Notes: generated by a model from the sequence alone, not told the origin. 64,000 nucleotides of DNA from Niallia taxi (GCF_032818155.1 NZ_CP102589.1:1-64000); one strand, 5' to 3'. Counted from the first letter of the stretch, positions 44,291 through 56,567 are shown. Program-made: numbers and translations.

Positions 44291-44728
44291 ATGACAAATG
44301 AAATAGACTTGCTTAGACTGGAAAATCAGCTCTGTTTTTTGCTTTATGCCAGTTCAAGAGAAATGACAAAAAAATACAAAAGCCTGCTTGAGGAATTGGA
44401 TGTTACTTATCCTCAATATTTAGTCCTCCTATTATTATGGGAGCATAAGGTATTAAGTGTTAAAAGCATGGGAGAGCAGTTATACCTTGATTCGGGCACA
44501 TTAACTCCAATGCTTAAACGAATGGAGCAAAATGGTCTTATAAACAGGGAACGCTCCCAAGAGGATGAGCGCTCTGTTATGGTTTCCTTAACAGAACAAG
44601 GCAGCAAACTTAAAGAGAAAGCAGCCTGCATCCCATTAGAAATAGTTAAGCTTGCAAATAAAGAGCCAGAGGAATTCAAACAGCTGAAGAACTCCCTCGC
44701 CCAGCTTTTGCAGCAGCTTGCCAAATAA
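44291..44728 (+). CDS. ohrR: organic peroxide-sensing regulator OhrR (MarR family)
   Basis: A 145-aa MarR protein closely resembling B. subtilis OhrR. The reactive cysteine lies in NQLCFLLYASSREM at about position 15, and the winged helix includes LDSGTLTPMLKRMEQNGLI and EDERSVMVSLTEQG. Oxidation of this Cys by organic hydroperoxides releases the repressor. GGTGA precedes ATG 44291. A possible promoter is TTGGAT-N18-TGATAT just upstream. It converges on ohrA, whose upstream region carries an OhrR-like operator. Confidence 0.92.
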   Translation: MTNEIDLLRLENQLCFLLYASSREMTKKYKSLLEELDVTYPQYLVLLLLWEHKVLSVKSMGEQLYLDSGTLTPMLKRMEQNGLINRERSQEDERSVMVSLTEQGSKLKEKAACIPLEIVKLANKEPEEFKQLKNSLAQLLQQLAK

Positions 44729-44730
44729 GG

Positions 44731-44766
44731 AAAAAGAAGTGTCCCTTAATTAGGACACTTCTTTTT
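44731..44766 (+). terminator. terminator of ohrR
   Basis: A perfect 14-bp stem (44731-44744 with 44753-44766) ends in five T. Confidence 0.85.
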
Positions 44767-44770
44767 GTAT

Positions 44771-44801
44771 AAAAAAAACACCATCGTATTTCTACGATGG
44801 T
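44771..44801 (-). terminator. terminator of ohrA
   Basis: A 9-bp stem ACCATCGTA/TACGATGGT (44780-44788 with 44793-44801) is followed on the minus strand by eight T (44778-44771). Confidence 0.85.
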
Positions 44802-44809
44802 TAAATTTA

Positions 44810-45238
44810 TTATGCAGCAATAACTTCCAGTGTCACTTCGATATTGCCTCTAGTTGCTTTTGAGTATGGGCAGAAATTATGTGCTTTATGAACAAGATCC
44901 TCTAAAGTTGCTTTATCTACGCCAATTCCTTTGACAGACAATTTAACTCCAAGCTTAAAGCCTTGATCTGTTGGATCTTTAACTAGGCTGACACTCGCTG
45001 ACACTTCTGATTCAAATTTCACACGCTCTTTTCCAGCAATCATTTGAAGAGCTGAATCGAAACACGCCGCGTAACCTGCTGCAAATAATTGCTCTGGATT
45101 TGTTGCATCCTCAATTTGCTTTGCTCTTGGAGTTCCAGGCATTGCTGTTTCTAATTGAATAACATAATCCTCTGATTCAACTCTTCCTTCTCTTCCGCCG
45201 ACCGCTTTTACAGTTGTTGTGAACAATGTATCTGACAT
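44810..45238 (-). CDS. ohrA: organic hydroperoxide resistance peroxidase Ohr
   Basis: A 142-aa OsmC/Ohr-fold thiol peroxidase that reduces organic hydroperoxides. The peroxidatic Cys lies in AACFDSAL (about position 59) and the resolving Cys in HNFCPYSKATRGN (about 123). The N-terminal pattern LFTTTVKAVGGREG is typical. It is transcribed towards ohrR, with back-to-back terminators between them, and carries a likely OhrR operator upstream. Confidence 0.93.
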   Translation of the reverse strand: MSDTLFTTTVKAVGGREGRVESEDYVIQLETAMPGTPRAKQIEDATNPEQLFAAGYAACFDSALQMIAGKERVKFESEVSASVSLVKDPTDQGFKLGVKLSVKGIGVDKATLEDLVHKAHNFCPYSKATRGNIEVTLEVIAA

Positions 45239-45269
45239 GGTTAAAACCTCCGATTAAATTTTTAATTTT

Positions 45270-45293
45270 ACACAATTGTATTGTACACAATTT
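45270..45293 (-). promoter_or_regulatory. OhrR-like operator upstream of ohrA
   Basis: The segment contains ACAATTGT (45272-45279) next to TTGTACACAA (45281-45290). The known B. subtilis OhrR operator consists of TACAATT/AATTGTA inverted repeats, which this resembles. It lies about 35-55 nt before the ohrA start. Confidence 0.6.
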
Positions 45294-45403
45294 AATTTTA
45301 TATTACAAGTATTAAAGCTCAAGATTTATATAATTCCCGTACATAAACGAATTATGTTATTGTTTCTCTTTATCACAAGCTTGTCTTTTTTAAACGTTAA
45401 CTT

Positions 45404-45458
45404 ATAAAAAAAACCAGGAAAAGGGATTTCTGCACATAAATCCTTTCTCCTGGTTTTC
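45404..45458 (-). terminator. terminator of the YueI-like gene
   Basis: Long hairpin with outer arms AAACCAGGA (45411-45419) and TCCTGGTTT (45448-45456) and inner pairs GGATTT/AAATCC. A run of A on the plus strand (45406-45413) gives T on the minus strand. Confidence 0.75.
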
Positions 45459-45465
45459 CTGAATA

Positions 45466-45903
45466 TTATTTGTTAAAAAGCTTAGCGAAAAATCCTTTTT
45501 TTTCTTTCGGTTGATCTGGTTTTTTTTCTACTGCCGGTTCATTCACATAAATGTCTTCTTTATCAACAGCATGGTCGTATGCAATCAATAAGCCGATTTC
45601 ACTGTTATAATCATTGTTCGTAACCATTGTATATTCCATATTTTGCTCGTTAGCTAATTTTAAGTACTTAGACAAATAGGAATAATCCAAATGGCCATTT
45701 AAATACAGCTTAGCTCCTTTATTGCCCTTAATCGCTTCCTCGGCCTCTTTATAGACATTTGCTTCACTCACTTGATTTTGCAGTAACGCTAGTACGACAC
45801 GCTCTCTAATTGTCCCAAGAAACTTTCTTCTCTCTTCCGGCTTTGTCTCCTTCGCACCATACATGCCTTGCTGCAGGTAATCATCTAAATTTGGATTTGA
45901 CAT
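45466..45903 (-). CDS. DUF1694 family protein, YueI-like
   Basis: A 145-aa soluble protein of the YueI family (DUF1694), whose function is not known. The conserved part spans residues 5-110: DDYLQQGMYGAKETKPEERR, FLGTIRERVVLALLQNQV, and the KLYLNGHLDYSYLSKYLKLA segment with a ribosomal L7Ae-like look. A lysine-rich tail (KKPDQPKEKKGFFAKLFNK) follows. The start is ATG 45903 with AAGGAG 9 nt upstream; the in-frame TTG at 45912 abuts that site. Confidence 0.8.
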   Translation of the reverse strand: MSNPNLDDYLQQGMYGAKETKPEERRKFLGTIRERVVLALLQNQVSEANVYKEAEEAIKGNKGAKLYLNGHLDYSYLSKYLKLANEQNMEYTMVTNNDYNSEIGLLIAYDHAVDKEDIYVNEPAVEKKPDQPKEKKGFFAKLFNK

Positions 45904-45995
45904 ACTTTCCAACTCCTTATATAGATACTCTTTACCACTATACTAAAAAAAATCCACACACAGTCATTTAAATTGTTTCAAAAAAATGAACAACT

Positions 45996-46028
45996 AAAAA
46001 GATTATCCCAATGCCTTGGAATAATCTT
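45996..46028 (-). terminator. terminator of the pcrB-pcrA-ligA-camS operon
   Basis: An 11-bp stem with one G-U pair (45999-46009 with 46018-46028) and five T on the minus strand (46000-45996). Confidence 0.75.
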
Positions 46029-46033
46029 CTTGT

Positions 46034-47209
46034 TTATTGATATATATGAACAAACGGCTCGTCTTGACCTGCATCCCTGACAATAAGGGCTTCTTCTCCA
46101 TTAGCGGAGGAGATGCTGACCTGTACAGTCTGGTTTGTGTCCTTAAAGCGATCAATCACTTTTCCAGCCACATATTGAGAGAAGCCGATTACTTCTGTTG
46201 CCCCATAAAACTGTACCTTCATATCAATGCTAATACTGCGCAGCTTATTGTTTACATAAAAACCTTTACCGATAACGCCATTGAAATTAGGAAAATACTC
46301 TTCAATATCGTTTTGGAATTTAGAAAAGGCAGCTTGCTCTGTCTTATATTGGCTATTTGTATTTGGAAAAATAACATACTTTTCATTGATATCCTTCCAC
46401 TGACCCAAGGAGGCTTCTCCACTGCCAGCATTTGCATAGGAAATAAAGTTTCCTGGTACAACAGAGGATGTCTCTTTTTGTTCAAACAAAGCAATTGTTA
46501 TAGGTACGTTTTCCAGCCCTTCTATTTTTCTGAGCCTTTTAGTGACCTCTTCTGCGATACTTTTACCTTCTCTTTCAAGGGTTTGCTCACTAATATCCTT
46601 CTTTTTTGTCGATCCGTTTGCTTTTTCCTGATAATAATAAACAGAATTTAATGCAAGGCCAATTGTTACTCCGCCAAGCTCCAGCTTATTTGTTTCTTCA
46701 TTTTTTACTAAGTAATCATGCTCTAAAATGTGAGCCAAATAGATCGGCTCCATATTACCAGATTCTTTTTTACTTTTATCTTCATCAGAAGGATTAAGAC
46801 CAACATTGTCATTTGCTGATATTTTTTTGGCACTAAGCTCCTTCTTTGTGTACTTCCTGTTCAGCCAGGCAGCAACAGTCGAGCTGTTCAAATACTGACC
46901 TTCTTGGAAATAATAATTTTCTGTATCAAATGTATTTTGGGCAACACGCATCAAACCGCTCTCGAATTCACTGATATCGTATCGCGAATTTAAATTATTT
47001 ACGACAAGCCCTCTTGCTTCAGATGTCTTAAAAGGTAGACTCATGCTGTAATAGTCATCCGAAATCTTGAATTTCGGCAGGATGGCTGTCTCTGTTTCAT
47101 TGTCGCCTGTTTCGCTTTTCACTTCTTCTTCCTTCTGAAAATTCGGTGCACAGGCAGAAAGGAAAAAAATGAGACTTGCTATTAATATTAAGCTTTTTTT
47201 CATTAACAT
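46034..47209 (-). CDS. camS: CamS-family sex-pheromone precursor lipoprotein
   Basis: A 391-aa lipoprotein with signal peptide and lipobox (IFFLSACAPN). It belongs to the CamS family, named for the enterococcal pheromone cAM373 carried in the signal peptide of the staphylococcal and enterococcal homologues; the mature protein's role in Bacillus (YerH) is unknown. Conserved tracts include DDYYSMSLPFKTSEARGLVV and EYFPNFNGVIGKGFY. AAAGG lies 6 nt before ATG 47209. Last gene of the operon, 9 nt after ligA. Confidence 0.9.
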   Translation of the reverse strand: MLMKKSLILIASLIFFLSACAPNFQKEEEVKSETGDNETETAILPKFKISDDYYSMSLPFKTSEARGLVVNNLNSRYDISEFESGLMRVAQNTFDTENYYFQEGQYLNSSTVAAWLNRKYTKKELSAKKISANDNVGLNPSDEDKSKKESGNMEPIYLAHILEHDYLVKNEETNKLELGGVTIGLALNSVYYYQEKANGSTKKKDISEQTLEREGKSIAEEVTKRLRKIEGLENVPITIALFEQKETSSVVPGNFISYANAGSGEASLGQWKDINEKYVIFPNTNSQYKTEQAAFSKFQNDIEEYFPNFNGVIGKGFYVNNKLRSISIDMKVQFYGATEVIGFSQYVAGKVIDRFKDTNQTVQVSISSANGEEALIVRDAGQDEPFVHIYQ

Positions 47210-47218
47210 TACACACCT

Positions 47219-49243
<2,025 letters not shown>

Positions 49244-49246
49244 TCA

Positions 49247-51457
49247 TCAGCCTTTTTGAATCGGCGCGAATTTTGCTAACAGTCTTTTAATACCCACTGG
49301 GCTTGGGAAAGCGATATCGAGCTCTTTTGAATCCCCTTCGCCCTTGACGCTAACGACTGTGCCTGTTCCCCATTTTCCGTGAACGGCTTTATCTCCAACA
49401 TTCCAGCCAATTCCCTCACCGCCAGTTGTCCTAGCCGCAGGGCGAACAACTGCTTTTCTTGCTGCTGCAGGTGCTGCTGGTCTTGACGCAAATCGGCTTT
49501 CACTTTTTCTTTCAGGAGCTCCTTCTAATAGGTCCTCTGGTATTTCCTTTATAAACCGGGAAGGAGGATTCATATTCGTACGCCCGAATAATGTTCTCAT
49601 TTGGGCATTTGTTATGAACAATTGCTGTTCTGCCCTTGTAATACCTACATAGGCAAGTCTTCTTTCCTCTTCCATTTCCGCTTCTTCCATAAGTGAACGG
49701 GAATGCGGGAAAACCCCTTCTTCCAAGCCAATAAGGAAAACTACCGGAAATTCCAGTCCTTTCGCAGAGTGAAGCGTCATCAGTACAACTGCATCCGCCT
49801 GGTTGCCGTCTTCATCAAGCTTATCTATATCCGCAACAAGTGCCAAGTCTGTCAGGAATGCAATCAATGACTTATCTTCGTTTGTATCTTCAAAGTTTTT
49901 CGTAACAGACATGAACTCTTCAATATTCTCAATTCTGCTTTGAGATTCAATCGACTTCTCTGCTTTCAGCGCATCTAAATAACCGGATTTTTCTATAACT
50001 TCCTCCACTAGCTCTGTTACAGACAAGTACTCCTGCATTTCGCTGTAGCGTCGAATGAAATTGCGGAATTCTATAACTGCCTTTGTAATTTTCGGGCTCA
50101 ATCCTATTAATTCAGCCGACTCAAGAGCATCGTACATCGACATATCATGCATTGTCGCAAAATTAGCGATTTTATCAATCGAGCTTGAACCTATCCCTCG
50201 CTTTGGTACATTTATAACCCTTTGCAAGCTTATATCATCATCCGGGTTGGCAATCAGTCTTAAATAACCGAGTGTATCTTTAATTTCTTTTCGATCGTAG
50301 AACTTTATTCCTCCAACGATGGAATACTCTATATTCGATTTAAGAAGCATCTCCTCCATTACCCGGGACTGAGCGTTTGTACGGTAAAGAATAGCAATAT
50401 CAGCCAGGTTCTTTGAAGTTTCCCGTCTGATTTCCTGTATTTTTCCGATTACAAACTGCGCTTCACCTTGCTCGCTGTCTGCACGATAGTAATGAATTTT
50501 ATGTCCATCTTCATTTTCCGTCCAAAGATTTTTGTCTTTTCTGCCTGAGTTGTTTTCAATAACCTTATTGGCAGCTTGAAGTATCTTCTTCGTAGAACGG
50601 TAATTTTGCTCCAGCATAACTACTTGAGCATTTGGATAATCCTTTTCAAATGAAAGAATGTTAGCAATATCCGCTCCGCGCCATCTGTAAATAGACTGGT
50701 CAGAGTCACCCACGACACAAAGGTTGCGGAATCTGCTTGCCATAAGCTTCACAAGCATATATTGTGATCTGTTCGTATCCTGATACTCATCAACATGAAT
50801 GTATTGGAACTTGCGTTGATAGTATTCAAGCACCTCTGGAACACGCTGAAACAGATGAATTGTCTGCATAATCAAGTCATCAAAATCAAGAGCATGGTTT
50901 TTTCTCAATCGTCTTTGGTATTCCGTATATACATCACTTGCAATTTGAGAGAAATAATCACCAGCTGTTTTTGCATACTCCTCTGGTGTAATTAATTCAT
51001 TTTTAGCAGAGCTGATGCTTCCAAGAATTGCGCGAGGATCATGTTTCTTCGGATCAATATTTCTTTCCTTCAAAATTTGCTTAACAACAGATTGCTGATC
51101 TGTCGTATCCAATATCGTGAAGTTTCGGTTATAGCCTATTCTGTCAATATCCTTCCTCAAAATGCGGACACACATGGAGTGGAAAGTAGATATCCAGATA
51201 TCTTCGCTAGCACCGCCAAGCACTGCAGCTATCCTGTGCCTCATTTCTTTTGCTGCCTTATTTGTAAAAGTAATCGCCAGGATGTTATATGGGTTTACCC
51301 CTTTTTCGACCATTAAATAGGCAATTCTTTGTGTTAATACTCTTGTTTTACCACTGCCTGCGCCTGCCATTATCAATAGTGGGCCTTCAGTTGCCTTTAC
51401 TGCTTTTTGCTGTTCAGGATTTAATCCGTTTAATATTTTATCTGTTAAAAATTGCAT
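49247..51457 (-). CDS. pcrA: ATP-dependent DNA helicase PcrA
   Basis: A 736-aa superfamily 1A 3'-5' helicase needed for replication-transcription conflict and repair. Motif I is [12 protein letters not shown] (K37), motif [10 protein letters not shown], motif [18 protein letters not shown] and motif [13 protein letters not shown]; motif VI lies near [14 protein letters not shown]. The C-terminal 60 residues bear the Tudor-like RNA polymerase contact ([20 protein letters not shown]). It follows pcrB by 55 nt. Confidence 0.96.
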   Translation of the reverse strand: MQFLTDKILNGLNPEQQKAVKATEGPLLIMAGAGSGKTRVLTQRIAYLMVEKGVNPYNILAITFTNKAAKEMRHRIAAVLGGASEDIWISTFHSMCVRILRKDIDRIGYNRNFTILDTTDQQSVVKQILKERNIDPKKHDPRAILGSISSAKNELITPEEYAKTAGDYFSQIASDVYTEYQRRLRKNHALDFDDLIMQTIHLFQRVPEVLEYYQRKFQYIHVDEYQDTNRSQYMLVKLMASRFRNLCVVGDSDQSIYRWRGADIANILSFEKDYPNAQVVMLEQNYRSTKKILQAANKVIENNSGRKDKNLWTENEDGHKIHYYRADSEQGEAQFVIGKIQEIRRETSKNLADIAILYRTNAQSRVMEEMLLKSNIEYSIVGGIKFYDRKEIKDTLGYLRLIANPDDDISLQRVINVPKRGIGSSSIDKIANFATMHDMSMYDALESAELIGLSPKITKAVIEFRNFIRRYSEMQEYLSVTELVEEVIEKSGYLDALKAEKSIESQSRIENIEEFMSVTKNFEDTNEDKSLIAFLTDLALVADIDKLDEDGNQADAVVLMTLHSAKGLEFPVVFLIGLEEGVFPHSRSLMEEAEMEEERRLAYVGITRAEQQLFITNAQMRTLFGRTNMNPPSRFIKEIPEDLLEGAPERKSESRFASRPAAPAAARKAVVRPAARTTGGEGIGWNVGDKAVHGKWGTGTVVSVKGEGDSKELDIAFPSPVGIKRLLAKFAPIQKG

Positions 51458-51512
51458 TATCTCACCGCCATAAGAACATATATTCTAATCATACCTTTTT
51501 CCGTTACCTTAA

Positions 51513-52202
51513 TCAATGAAGACTCTTGATTTTCACCGTGCTTAAAGCAGCAGCCAAATCCTCATAAATAATGTTTCCAACTACGATAACGTCTGCTTCC
51601 TTCGCCATTTGCTGTGCCATTTCCAATGTTTTTATTCCTCCACCGTAAAAAAGCACTGTATTATTCAAATGTCTTTTTGCTTCCTTCACGACTTCAACGT
51701 CTCCGTAAGCACCGCTGTACTCAAGATAAAGAATAGGAAGATTAAACATATTCTCTGCCATCATTGCATATGCAGCCACGTCATCCGCAGTCAAATCAGT
51801 TGTTGCAGCCGTTGCCTTTGCTGCTTTACAATCACTATTCAATATACAATAGCCTTGAACAAGTATTTCATCCCAATTCATTATTTCCCCGTATTCCTTC
51901 ACCGCTTCATGATGCAGTCCTGTCACCCATTTTACATCCTTACTGTTAAGAACAGTTGGAATGAAATAAAGATCAAAGCCAGGTGTGATAGAATCAATTG
52001 TTGATATTTCCAAAATGCAAGGCACTGTATATCTTCTAACCCTGGACATGATGCTCAGTACGTTTTCAAGAGTAACTCCATCTGTACCGCCAATAATAAT
52101 TGCATCTGTTCCAGACTCAGCTATTTTTTCTAAATGTTCATCTGATATTTCTTTATTTGGATCTAATTTAAAAACGTGACGCCACTCACGAACATTATAC
52201 AT
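51513..52202 (-). CDS. pcrB: heptaprenylglyceryl phosphate synthase PcrB
   Basis: A 229-aa TIM-barrel prenyltransferase that joins heptaprenyl diphosphate to glycerol-1-phosphate. Family motifs are [41 protein letters not shown] and the phosphate-binding FYGGGIKT. Start at 52202 follows GGAGG with 8-nt spacing; the upstream frame beginning at 52217 contains the binding site itself. Confidence 0.93.
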   Translation of the reverse strand: MYNVREWRHVFKLDPNKEISDEHLEKIAESGTDAIIIGGTDGVTLENVLSIMSRVRRYTVPCILEISTIDSITPGFDLYFIPTVLNSKDVKWVTGLHHEAVKEYGEIMNWDEILVQGYCILNSDCKAAKATAATTDLTADDVAAYAMMAENMFNLPILYLEYSGAYGDVEVVKEAKRHLNNTVLFYGGGIKTLEMAQQMAKEADVIVVGNIIYEDLAAALSTVKIKSLH

Positions 52203-52410
52203 GCAAAAATCCTCCATTCTAACTTACCATTACATCATTATAGCACTTGTATATGTTTCAAAAAAGAAATGATGGGAGGCAAATTTCCATGTAAATATTT
52301 GCAGTTAATATTCTCTTCCTGACGACCACTTATTATCAAGTTTTCTAGTATATATGACGACTTTCTAAAAAATAATGTTTCATCTAAAGCAATATTAGCC
52401 TTTTTTAGCA

Positions 52411-52434
52411 AAAGAAAAAGCAGACAATGTCTGC
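52411..52434 (-). terminator. terminator of yerC
   Basis: A short GC-rich stem (GCAGAC/GTCTGC type, 52420-52434) is followed on the minus strand by five T. It lies 12 nt after the yerC stop. Confidence 0.6.
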
Positions 52435-52446
52435 CTGCCATAATAA

Positions 52447-52770
52447 TTATTCGTTTTCGCTATTTTCTTCTTGTACAGTGTCATCCTTAATTCTGTCCAA
52501 TGCCATAGCATATGAGTCATTCCCGTAATTCAAGCATCTTTTCACTCGAGAAATTGTCGCCGTGCTCGCACCAGTCTCTTTCTCGATGCTATGATAGGTA
52601 TTTCCCTCTCTCAGCATTCTTGCAACCTCAAGGCGCTGTGATAATGATTGGATTTCATTGACCGTACATAAATCATCAAAAAACGAATAGCATTCCTCTA
52701 AATTCTCTAATGAAAGGATGGATTTAAACAACTGATCCAGCTCTTTACCTCTTAGTTTATCAATTTGCAT
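52447..52770 (-). CDS. yerC: YerC/TrpR-like DNA-binding protein
   Basis: A 107-aa protein of the TrpR-related YerC/YecD family. The helix-turn-helix is RLEVARMLREGNTYHSIEKE, then TGASTATISRVKRCLNYG. Its target is not known in B. subtilis. Start at 52770 (MQIDKLRGKEL), 10 nt after GGAGG; the ATG at 52779 is only 1 nt from that site. The acidic tail DDTVQEENSENE is outside the fold. It follows yerB by 33 nt. Confidence 0.88.
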   Translation of the reverse strand: MQIDKLRGKELDQLFKSILSLENLEECYSFFDDLCTVNEIQSLSQRLEVARMLREGNTYHSIEKETGASTATISRVKRCLNYGNDSYAMALDRIKDDTVQEENSENE

Positions 52771-52803
52771 TTTACTCATGCCTCCATCGGTTACATATAT
52801 TAG

Positions 52804-53856
52804 TTATTGTGTCTCTAATGAAACGGCTGCGTTTAGTCCAGGATCGGAAGGTATGATATTAATCCATGTTTTTCCAGGGATAAATCCTATTTGCCTGTCT
52901 CCCTCAACTGGGAGAATTCGGCCATCTATGTTTTTCCACTCTACTTTTCTAACCTTGCCCTTTTGCAGCAAGTAGCCAATCCCACCAGATTGCAAATCTA
53001 TATCTCGTCTTCCCTTGCTGTCTACTGTGTGATGCGCTGCTTCTATAACAAATACATTGCTTACAGCCACAGGCATGCCTGATTCATAATCAACCGTTTT
53101 TTCGCCATTTGAATACCTAGAATACTTCTCCGTATCTTTATCATAAAAAAATAAAGAGTTGTACTGTGGATTGGAACCATAATAAATAGATACTTTATTC
53201 GCTTCTTCCCCCTGTATCTGTTGTGCTTCATCATCATTCAAGAAGACAAGGGAACTTGGAGCTTCATCCATTTGAAAATTATTTTGTTCCGCCCCTTTAA
53301 GGATATTACTATAGCTGATATATGAATTGTGAGGCGCTTGCCTTTCTGAGGAGCGCTGAAATAACGTCCCGTCATATTCCATCCCGTTTAGGTTATCAAT
53401 ATATCCTTCTGTTAACAGCTTTTTCGCCTCAGGACTGTATCCATGCGCAAGATATAGGCTGTTATAGCCTTTAGCTAGCTCAATATAGTAATCCCGTGAG
53501 CTTCTGACAGGACCAATCATCTTAGGAACCTTGCTTTGAAAAATAGCTAGAAACCTTGTGACCTCTCCTTCTGCAAGGGCCTCATATACAATATCGGCAT
53601 CTGCTAAACCAGTCTGCGGTCTTGCCTTCGGATGGTTATTAACCATCACAGCAATTGCACGCTCACTGCTTTTTTTATCAACAGCCAGGCCTGATAAAGG
53701 ATATGTATAGCCTAACTCATCCACACTGTTTTCGTCTTTGCCTGCGTCACCGCCCTGATGATTCTCATCATGGGTGCCAGCATCCTCAGGTCCATTACTG
53801 CATGCTGTCATAAAAAGGAAAACCGCTGCCAAAATCAATATCAAGCTCTTTTTCAT
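52804..53856 (-). CDS. yerB: YerB-family lipoprotein (DUF3048)
   Basis: A 350-aa lipoprotein with lipobox (FLFMTACSNG). The DUF3048 domain includes AIAVMVNNHPKARPQTGLAD, ADIVYEALAEGEVTRFLAIF and the SRDYYIELAKGYN segment, with a second part at 230-345. Function is unknown; it is conserved next to yerC and pcrB in Bacillus. AGGAGG precedes the ATG. Confidence 0.9.
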   Translation of the reverse strand: MKKSLILILAAVFLFMTACSNGPEDAGTHDENHQGGDAGKDENSVDELGYTYPLSGLAVDKKSSERAIAVMVNNHPKARPQTGLADADIVYEALAEGEVTRFLAIFQSKVPKMIGPVRSSRDYYIELAKGYNSLYLAHGYSPEAKKLLTEGYIDNLNGMEYDGTLFQRSSERQAPHNSYISYSNILKGAEQNNFQMDEAPSSLVFLNDDEAQQIQGEEANKVSIYYGSNPQYNSLFFYDKDTEKYSRYSNGEKTVDYESGMPVAVSNVFVIEAAHHTVDSKGRRDIDLQSGGIGYLLQKGKVRKVEWKNIDGRILPVEGDRQIGFIPGKTWINIIPSDPGLNAAVSLETQ

Positions 53857-54077
53857 AAATCCTCCTAAAATAGGCGTATTTTTTTCAAATTTACCTCTGT
53901 TAGGAAGAATAACGGAAATAATTATGGCGAAGCTGTCTCTTTTGAAAATAGGCTTAAATTACATTACCATATGGACTATACTTTGTGCTTGGCGTTATCA
54001 ATACTTTACCGCTATATTGTTGCCTTTTAATACATATATCAGAATATTCTTATTAATAAAAGAATCTCTTTTATATT

Positions 54078-55823
54078 TTAACGCATTATTGACGGAAAGA
54101 GTACATTTTTATTCATGACATCATATAAACCTCTCTGGGTTATTCTTATATATGGTAAATGGGTAGCGGAAAAGAAAACAAGTGTATAAATTGGATCATC
54201 AAATGGAAAGCCAGCATCTTTAATATATTGTAATAGCTTTTTCTCTGTTTTAATCAGCTCATGTATTGACATATCGGCCATTACTCCTTTTAAAGGCAGT
54301 GGCAATTCTATTGCAAGTATGCCATCCTTGAATATGACGATTCCCCCACCTATTTCCTTCAGTCTATTAAAGGCCAAAATCATGTCATTTTGATCTTTTC
54401 CTAACAGAATAATATCCCCATCTCCCGTATAGGAGCTCGCCAAGCCGCCTATTTCCTTAGAGAATCCCTTTAAAAGCGTATTTATTCTCCATTTTCCGCT
54501 TCTTCCTAATAGCATAAAGAAACATTCATCATGTTTTTGGGAAAGCGCTTCTCCAGATACATCAATTGAAATAGAATATGGTTTTGTGATAACAGAATTT
54601 TCGAGTTTAATCCCAAATGGCATTGAAAATTGCATATCATCATTTGTCAATTCCCAGTCAATCGCTAAATGCTCAAAGCCGAATTCATCCCAATCGATGG
54701 AAGGGTACACGTCTTCCACTATCTTCCCTGCACGTTTTACCCATATCCCCTTTGCTAATACAGTATGAGGTGTTGGGTTATCAGGATTGCTTAAGAAATT
54801 GATATCAGCGACTCTGCCAGTCGCAATATTTCCATGCAGATGTTCCATATTGTAGTATCTTGCAATATTTATTGTTGCCATATTATAGGCATCTACAGTA
54901 GGAATTCCTTGTTCCATAGCTATGCGGATAAGCTGGTCGATATGTCCATTTTCATAAAAATACGACGGGGAACCATCTGTTGTCAGCATACATTTATCGA
55001 ATTGACTAATCCCAAGCTCCTTCATTTCACTAAGCAGTCTTGGTAAATCAGGGCGAATGGATGAATATCTTAGACTTACCATATATCCCTGCATTAAACG
55101 ATCAAACACCTCTTTGCCTGTCATCGCTTCATGATCACTATCCACACCAAGCAGCATCAGCTTTGCTAAAGTCTTTTCAGAAGCCCCAGGAAAATGACCT
55201 TCCACTTGTTTACGCATCCGTTTCGTTTCTTGAATCCAGTGCAGCATCATGTCATCTCCATCCAAAAGCTGAGGCCAGCCGCTCAGCTCTCCACCTTGAA
55301 TGACAGCATCATGCTCAAGCCAGCTCTTAACATTACTATGGGAGAATACTCTTTCTTCCTCTGCGAGCTCTGTTTGTGAATCATACCGGCACCACCAGTA
55401 CATAGACGAAGGAATGTTTCGCATCTGACTCATAAAAGAAAACGCTTTCTTTTTATCCAGCTGCAAAGCTAATAAAAGATTATCATTCACCAGTGTAGTT
55501 GTTCCAAATTGAGATGTATATTGAGCAAGAGAAAGGGGATTATATATTTGAAAAGGATGGGAATGCGGCTCTATATAACCTGGCACTAGATATTGACCTT
55601 CACAGTCAACAATTTCGCTGCCGCGTACATTTACAGGCATATCTTGCCCAACATAAATAATTCTGTCTTGATAAATCCAGATGTTTGCACAAATCCATTT
55701 TCGCAGTATTTGGTTGAGGTATTTAGCATTCTGCAATATGATGGATGGCGCAATTTCGCCATTTAGGACGGAAACATGTTTTCTTAACATTTTATTTTTC
55801 CAACGATATCGTTGCTCTAACAT
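54078..55823 (-). CDS. yerA: YerA, adenine deaminase-like amidohydrolase
   Basis: A 581-aa protein related to adenine deaminase (AdeC). The metal-binding pattern VPGYIEPHSHPFQ is intact, and LTTDGSPSYFYENGHID carries the later acidic position. YerA is a paralogue of AdeC whose own activity is not established, although its place beside the purine operon suggests purine salvage. The start is ATG 55823, with AAGGGGAG 6 nt upstream; the frame further upstream contains that site. A DUF2892 gene is divergent at 55967. Confidence 0.85.
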   Translation of the reverse strand: MLEQRYRWKNKMLRKHVSVLNGEIAPSIILQNAKYLNQILRKWICANIWIYQDRIIYVGQDMPVNVRGSEIVDCEGQYLVPGYIEPHSHPFQIYNPLSLAQYTSQFGTTTLVNDNLLLALQLDKKKAFSFMSQMRNIPSSMYWWCRYDSQTELAEEERVFSHSNVKSWLEHDAVIQGGELSGWPQLLDGDDMMLHWIQETKRMRKQVEGHFPGASEKTLAKLMLLGVDSDHEAMTGKEVFDRLMQGYMVSLRYSSIRPDLPRLLSEMKELGISQFDKCMLTTDGSPSYFYENGHIDQLIRIAMEQGIPTVDAYNMATINIARYYNMEHLHGNIATGRVADINFLSNPDNPTPHTVLAKGIWVKRAGKIVEDVYPSIDWDEFGFEHLAIDWELTNDDMQFSMPFGIKLENSVITKPYSISIDVSGEALSQKHDECFFMLLGRSGKWRINTLLKGFSKEIGGLASSYTGDGDIILLGKDQNDMILAFNRLKEIGGGIVIFKDGILAIELPLPLKGVMADMSIHELIKTEKKLLQYIKDAGFPFDDPIYTLVFFSATHLPYIRITQRGLYDVMNKNVLFPSIMR

Positions 55824-55966
55824 TGCTTTCTCCCCTTTTTTTTTCAATTAGCAGTTTTGTTTTATTTTTTAAAAAATGGAAATGTTTTTCATTTAAAATC
55901 ATTTTATCACATAAAAATTTATCTAATATTACTATTACGTTAAATTTTTTAAGGAGACTACCATTT

Positions 55967-56359
55967 ATGAACCCAAAACAAAATATCAGTTTGATTAATG
56001 CTATGATTCGCATCACACTTGGCTTTATGTTTTTAGCCTGGAGCACGGCCAAACTTGTGAAAAGGCCAAATCAGCAGTCCTATTTATGGATAGCCTTACT
56101 TGCCGGGATGAAAATCGCTGAAGGTATTGTGCGCTATTGTCCGATTGTTGCTATATTTGACAATAAGGAACAATTAATGAAGAAGGGTTCTCAGCACACT
56201 TCTCATACAAACTCTAAAGACCAGCAAGCTCACGAGCATAAAGGGCAAGACGAAACAAAATCGGAGCATACAGAAAAGGCTTCACCTGCTGATATTCAAA
56301 ACATTATGAGCGAATTTAATCCAGCAACAATCTTTTCACCTGATGATATGAAAAAGTAA
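55967..56359 (+). CDS. DUF2892 membrane protein (130 aa)
   Basis: The first 65 residues match the DUF2892 (YgaP-type) two-helix membrane hairpin: NISLINAMIRITLGFMFLAW and YLWIALLAGMKIAEGIVRYC, with the CP in RYCPIVAIF. A hydrophilic His/Lys/Glu-rich tail of 60 residues follows. AAGGAG lies 10 nt before ATG 55967. The upstream open frame has no start signal and overlaps yerA. Function unknown; some relatives are fused to rhodanese domains. Confidence 0.8.
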   Translation: MNPKQNISLINAMIRITLGFMFLAWSTAKLVKRPNQQSYLWIALLAGMKIAEGIVRYCPIVAIFDNKEQLMKKGSQHTSHTNSKDQQAHEHKGQDETKSEHTEKASPADIQNIMSEFNPATIFSPDDMKK

Positions 56360-56368
56360 TCTATTAAT

Positions 56369-56397
56369 GCCTGCAGCAAAAAAGCCTGCAGGCTTTT
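56369..56397 (+). terminator. terminator of the DUF2892 gene
   Basis: A perfect 8-bp stem GCCTGCAG/CTGCAGGC (56369-56376 with 56386-56393) is followed by four T. Confidence 0.75.
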
Positions 56398-56483
56398 CAA
56401 TGTATTCATACATAATATGCTAAATGATTCCCTTCCATTCCTGCAATTTTTATTTCTGTTTGTAATTTTTCTTCCAAGTTTTT

Positions 56484-56509
56484 GTTTATTGTACGGATTG
56501 ATTGGGAAT
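56484..56509 (+). promoter_or_regulatory. sigma-B-type promoter of the SDR gene
   Basis: GTTTAT (56484-56489), 14 nt and GGGAAT (56504-56509) match the sigma-B consensus GTTTAA-N12-14-GGGWAW with one mismatch in the -35. Confidence 0.65.
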
Positions 56510-56567
56510 CCAATTAGAGAAGCATAAAAAAAGACAATCGGAACTAAACCAAAAGGAGAGATTTATT

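Noticed and set aside
46037..46651. Plus-strand open frame opposite camS (204 codons)
   Set aside because: Antisense shadow of a recognised lipoprotein gene; the camS terminator and upstream spacing leave no room for a promoter.
52238..52441. Minus-strand frame between pcrB and yerC
   Set aside because: No usable ribosome binding site, starts in the yerC terminator hairpin, and the translation looks random.
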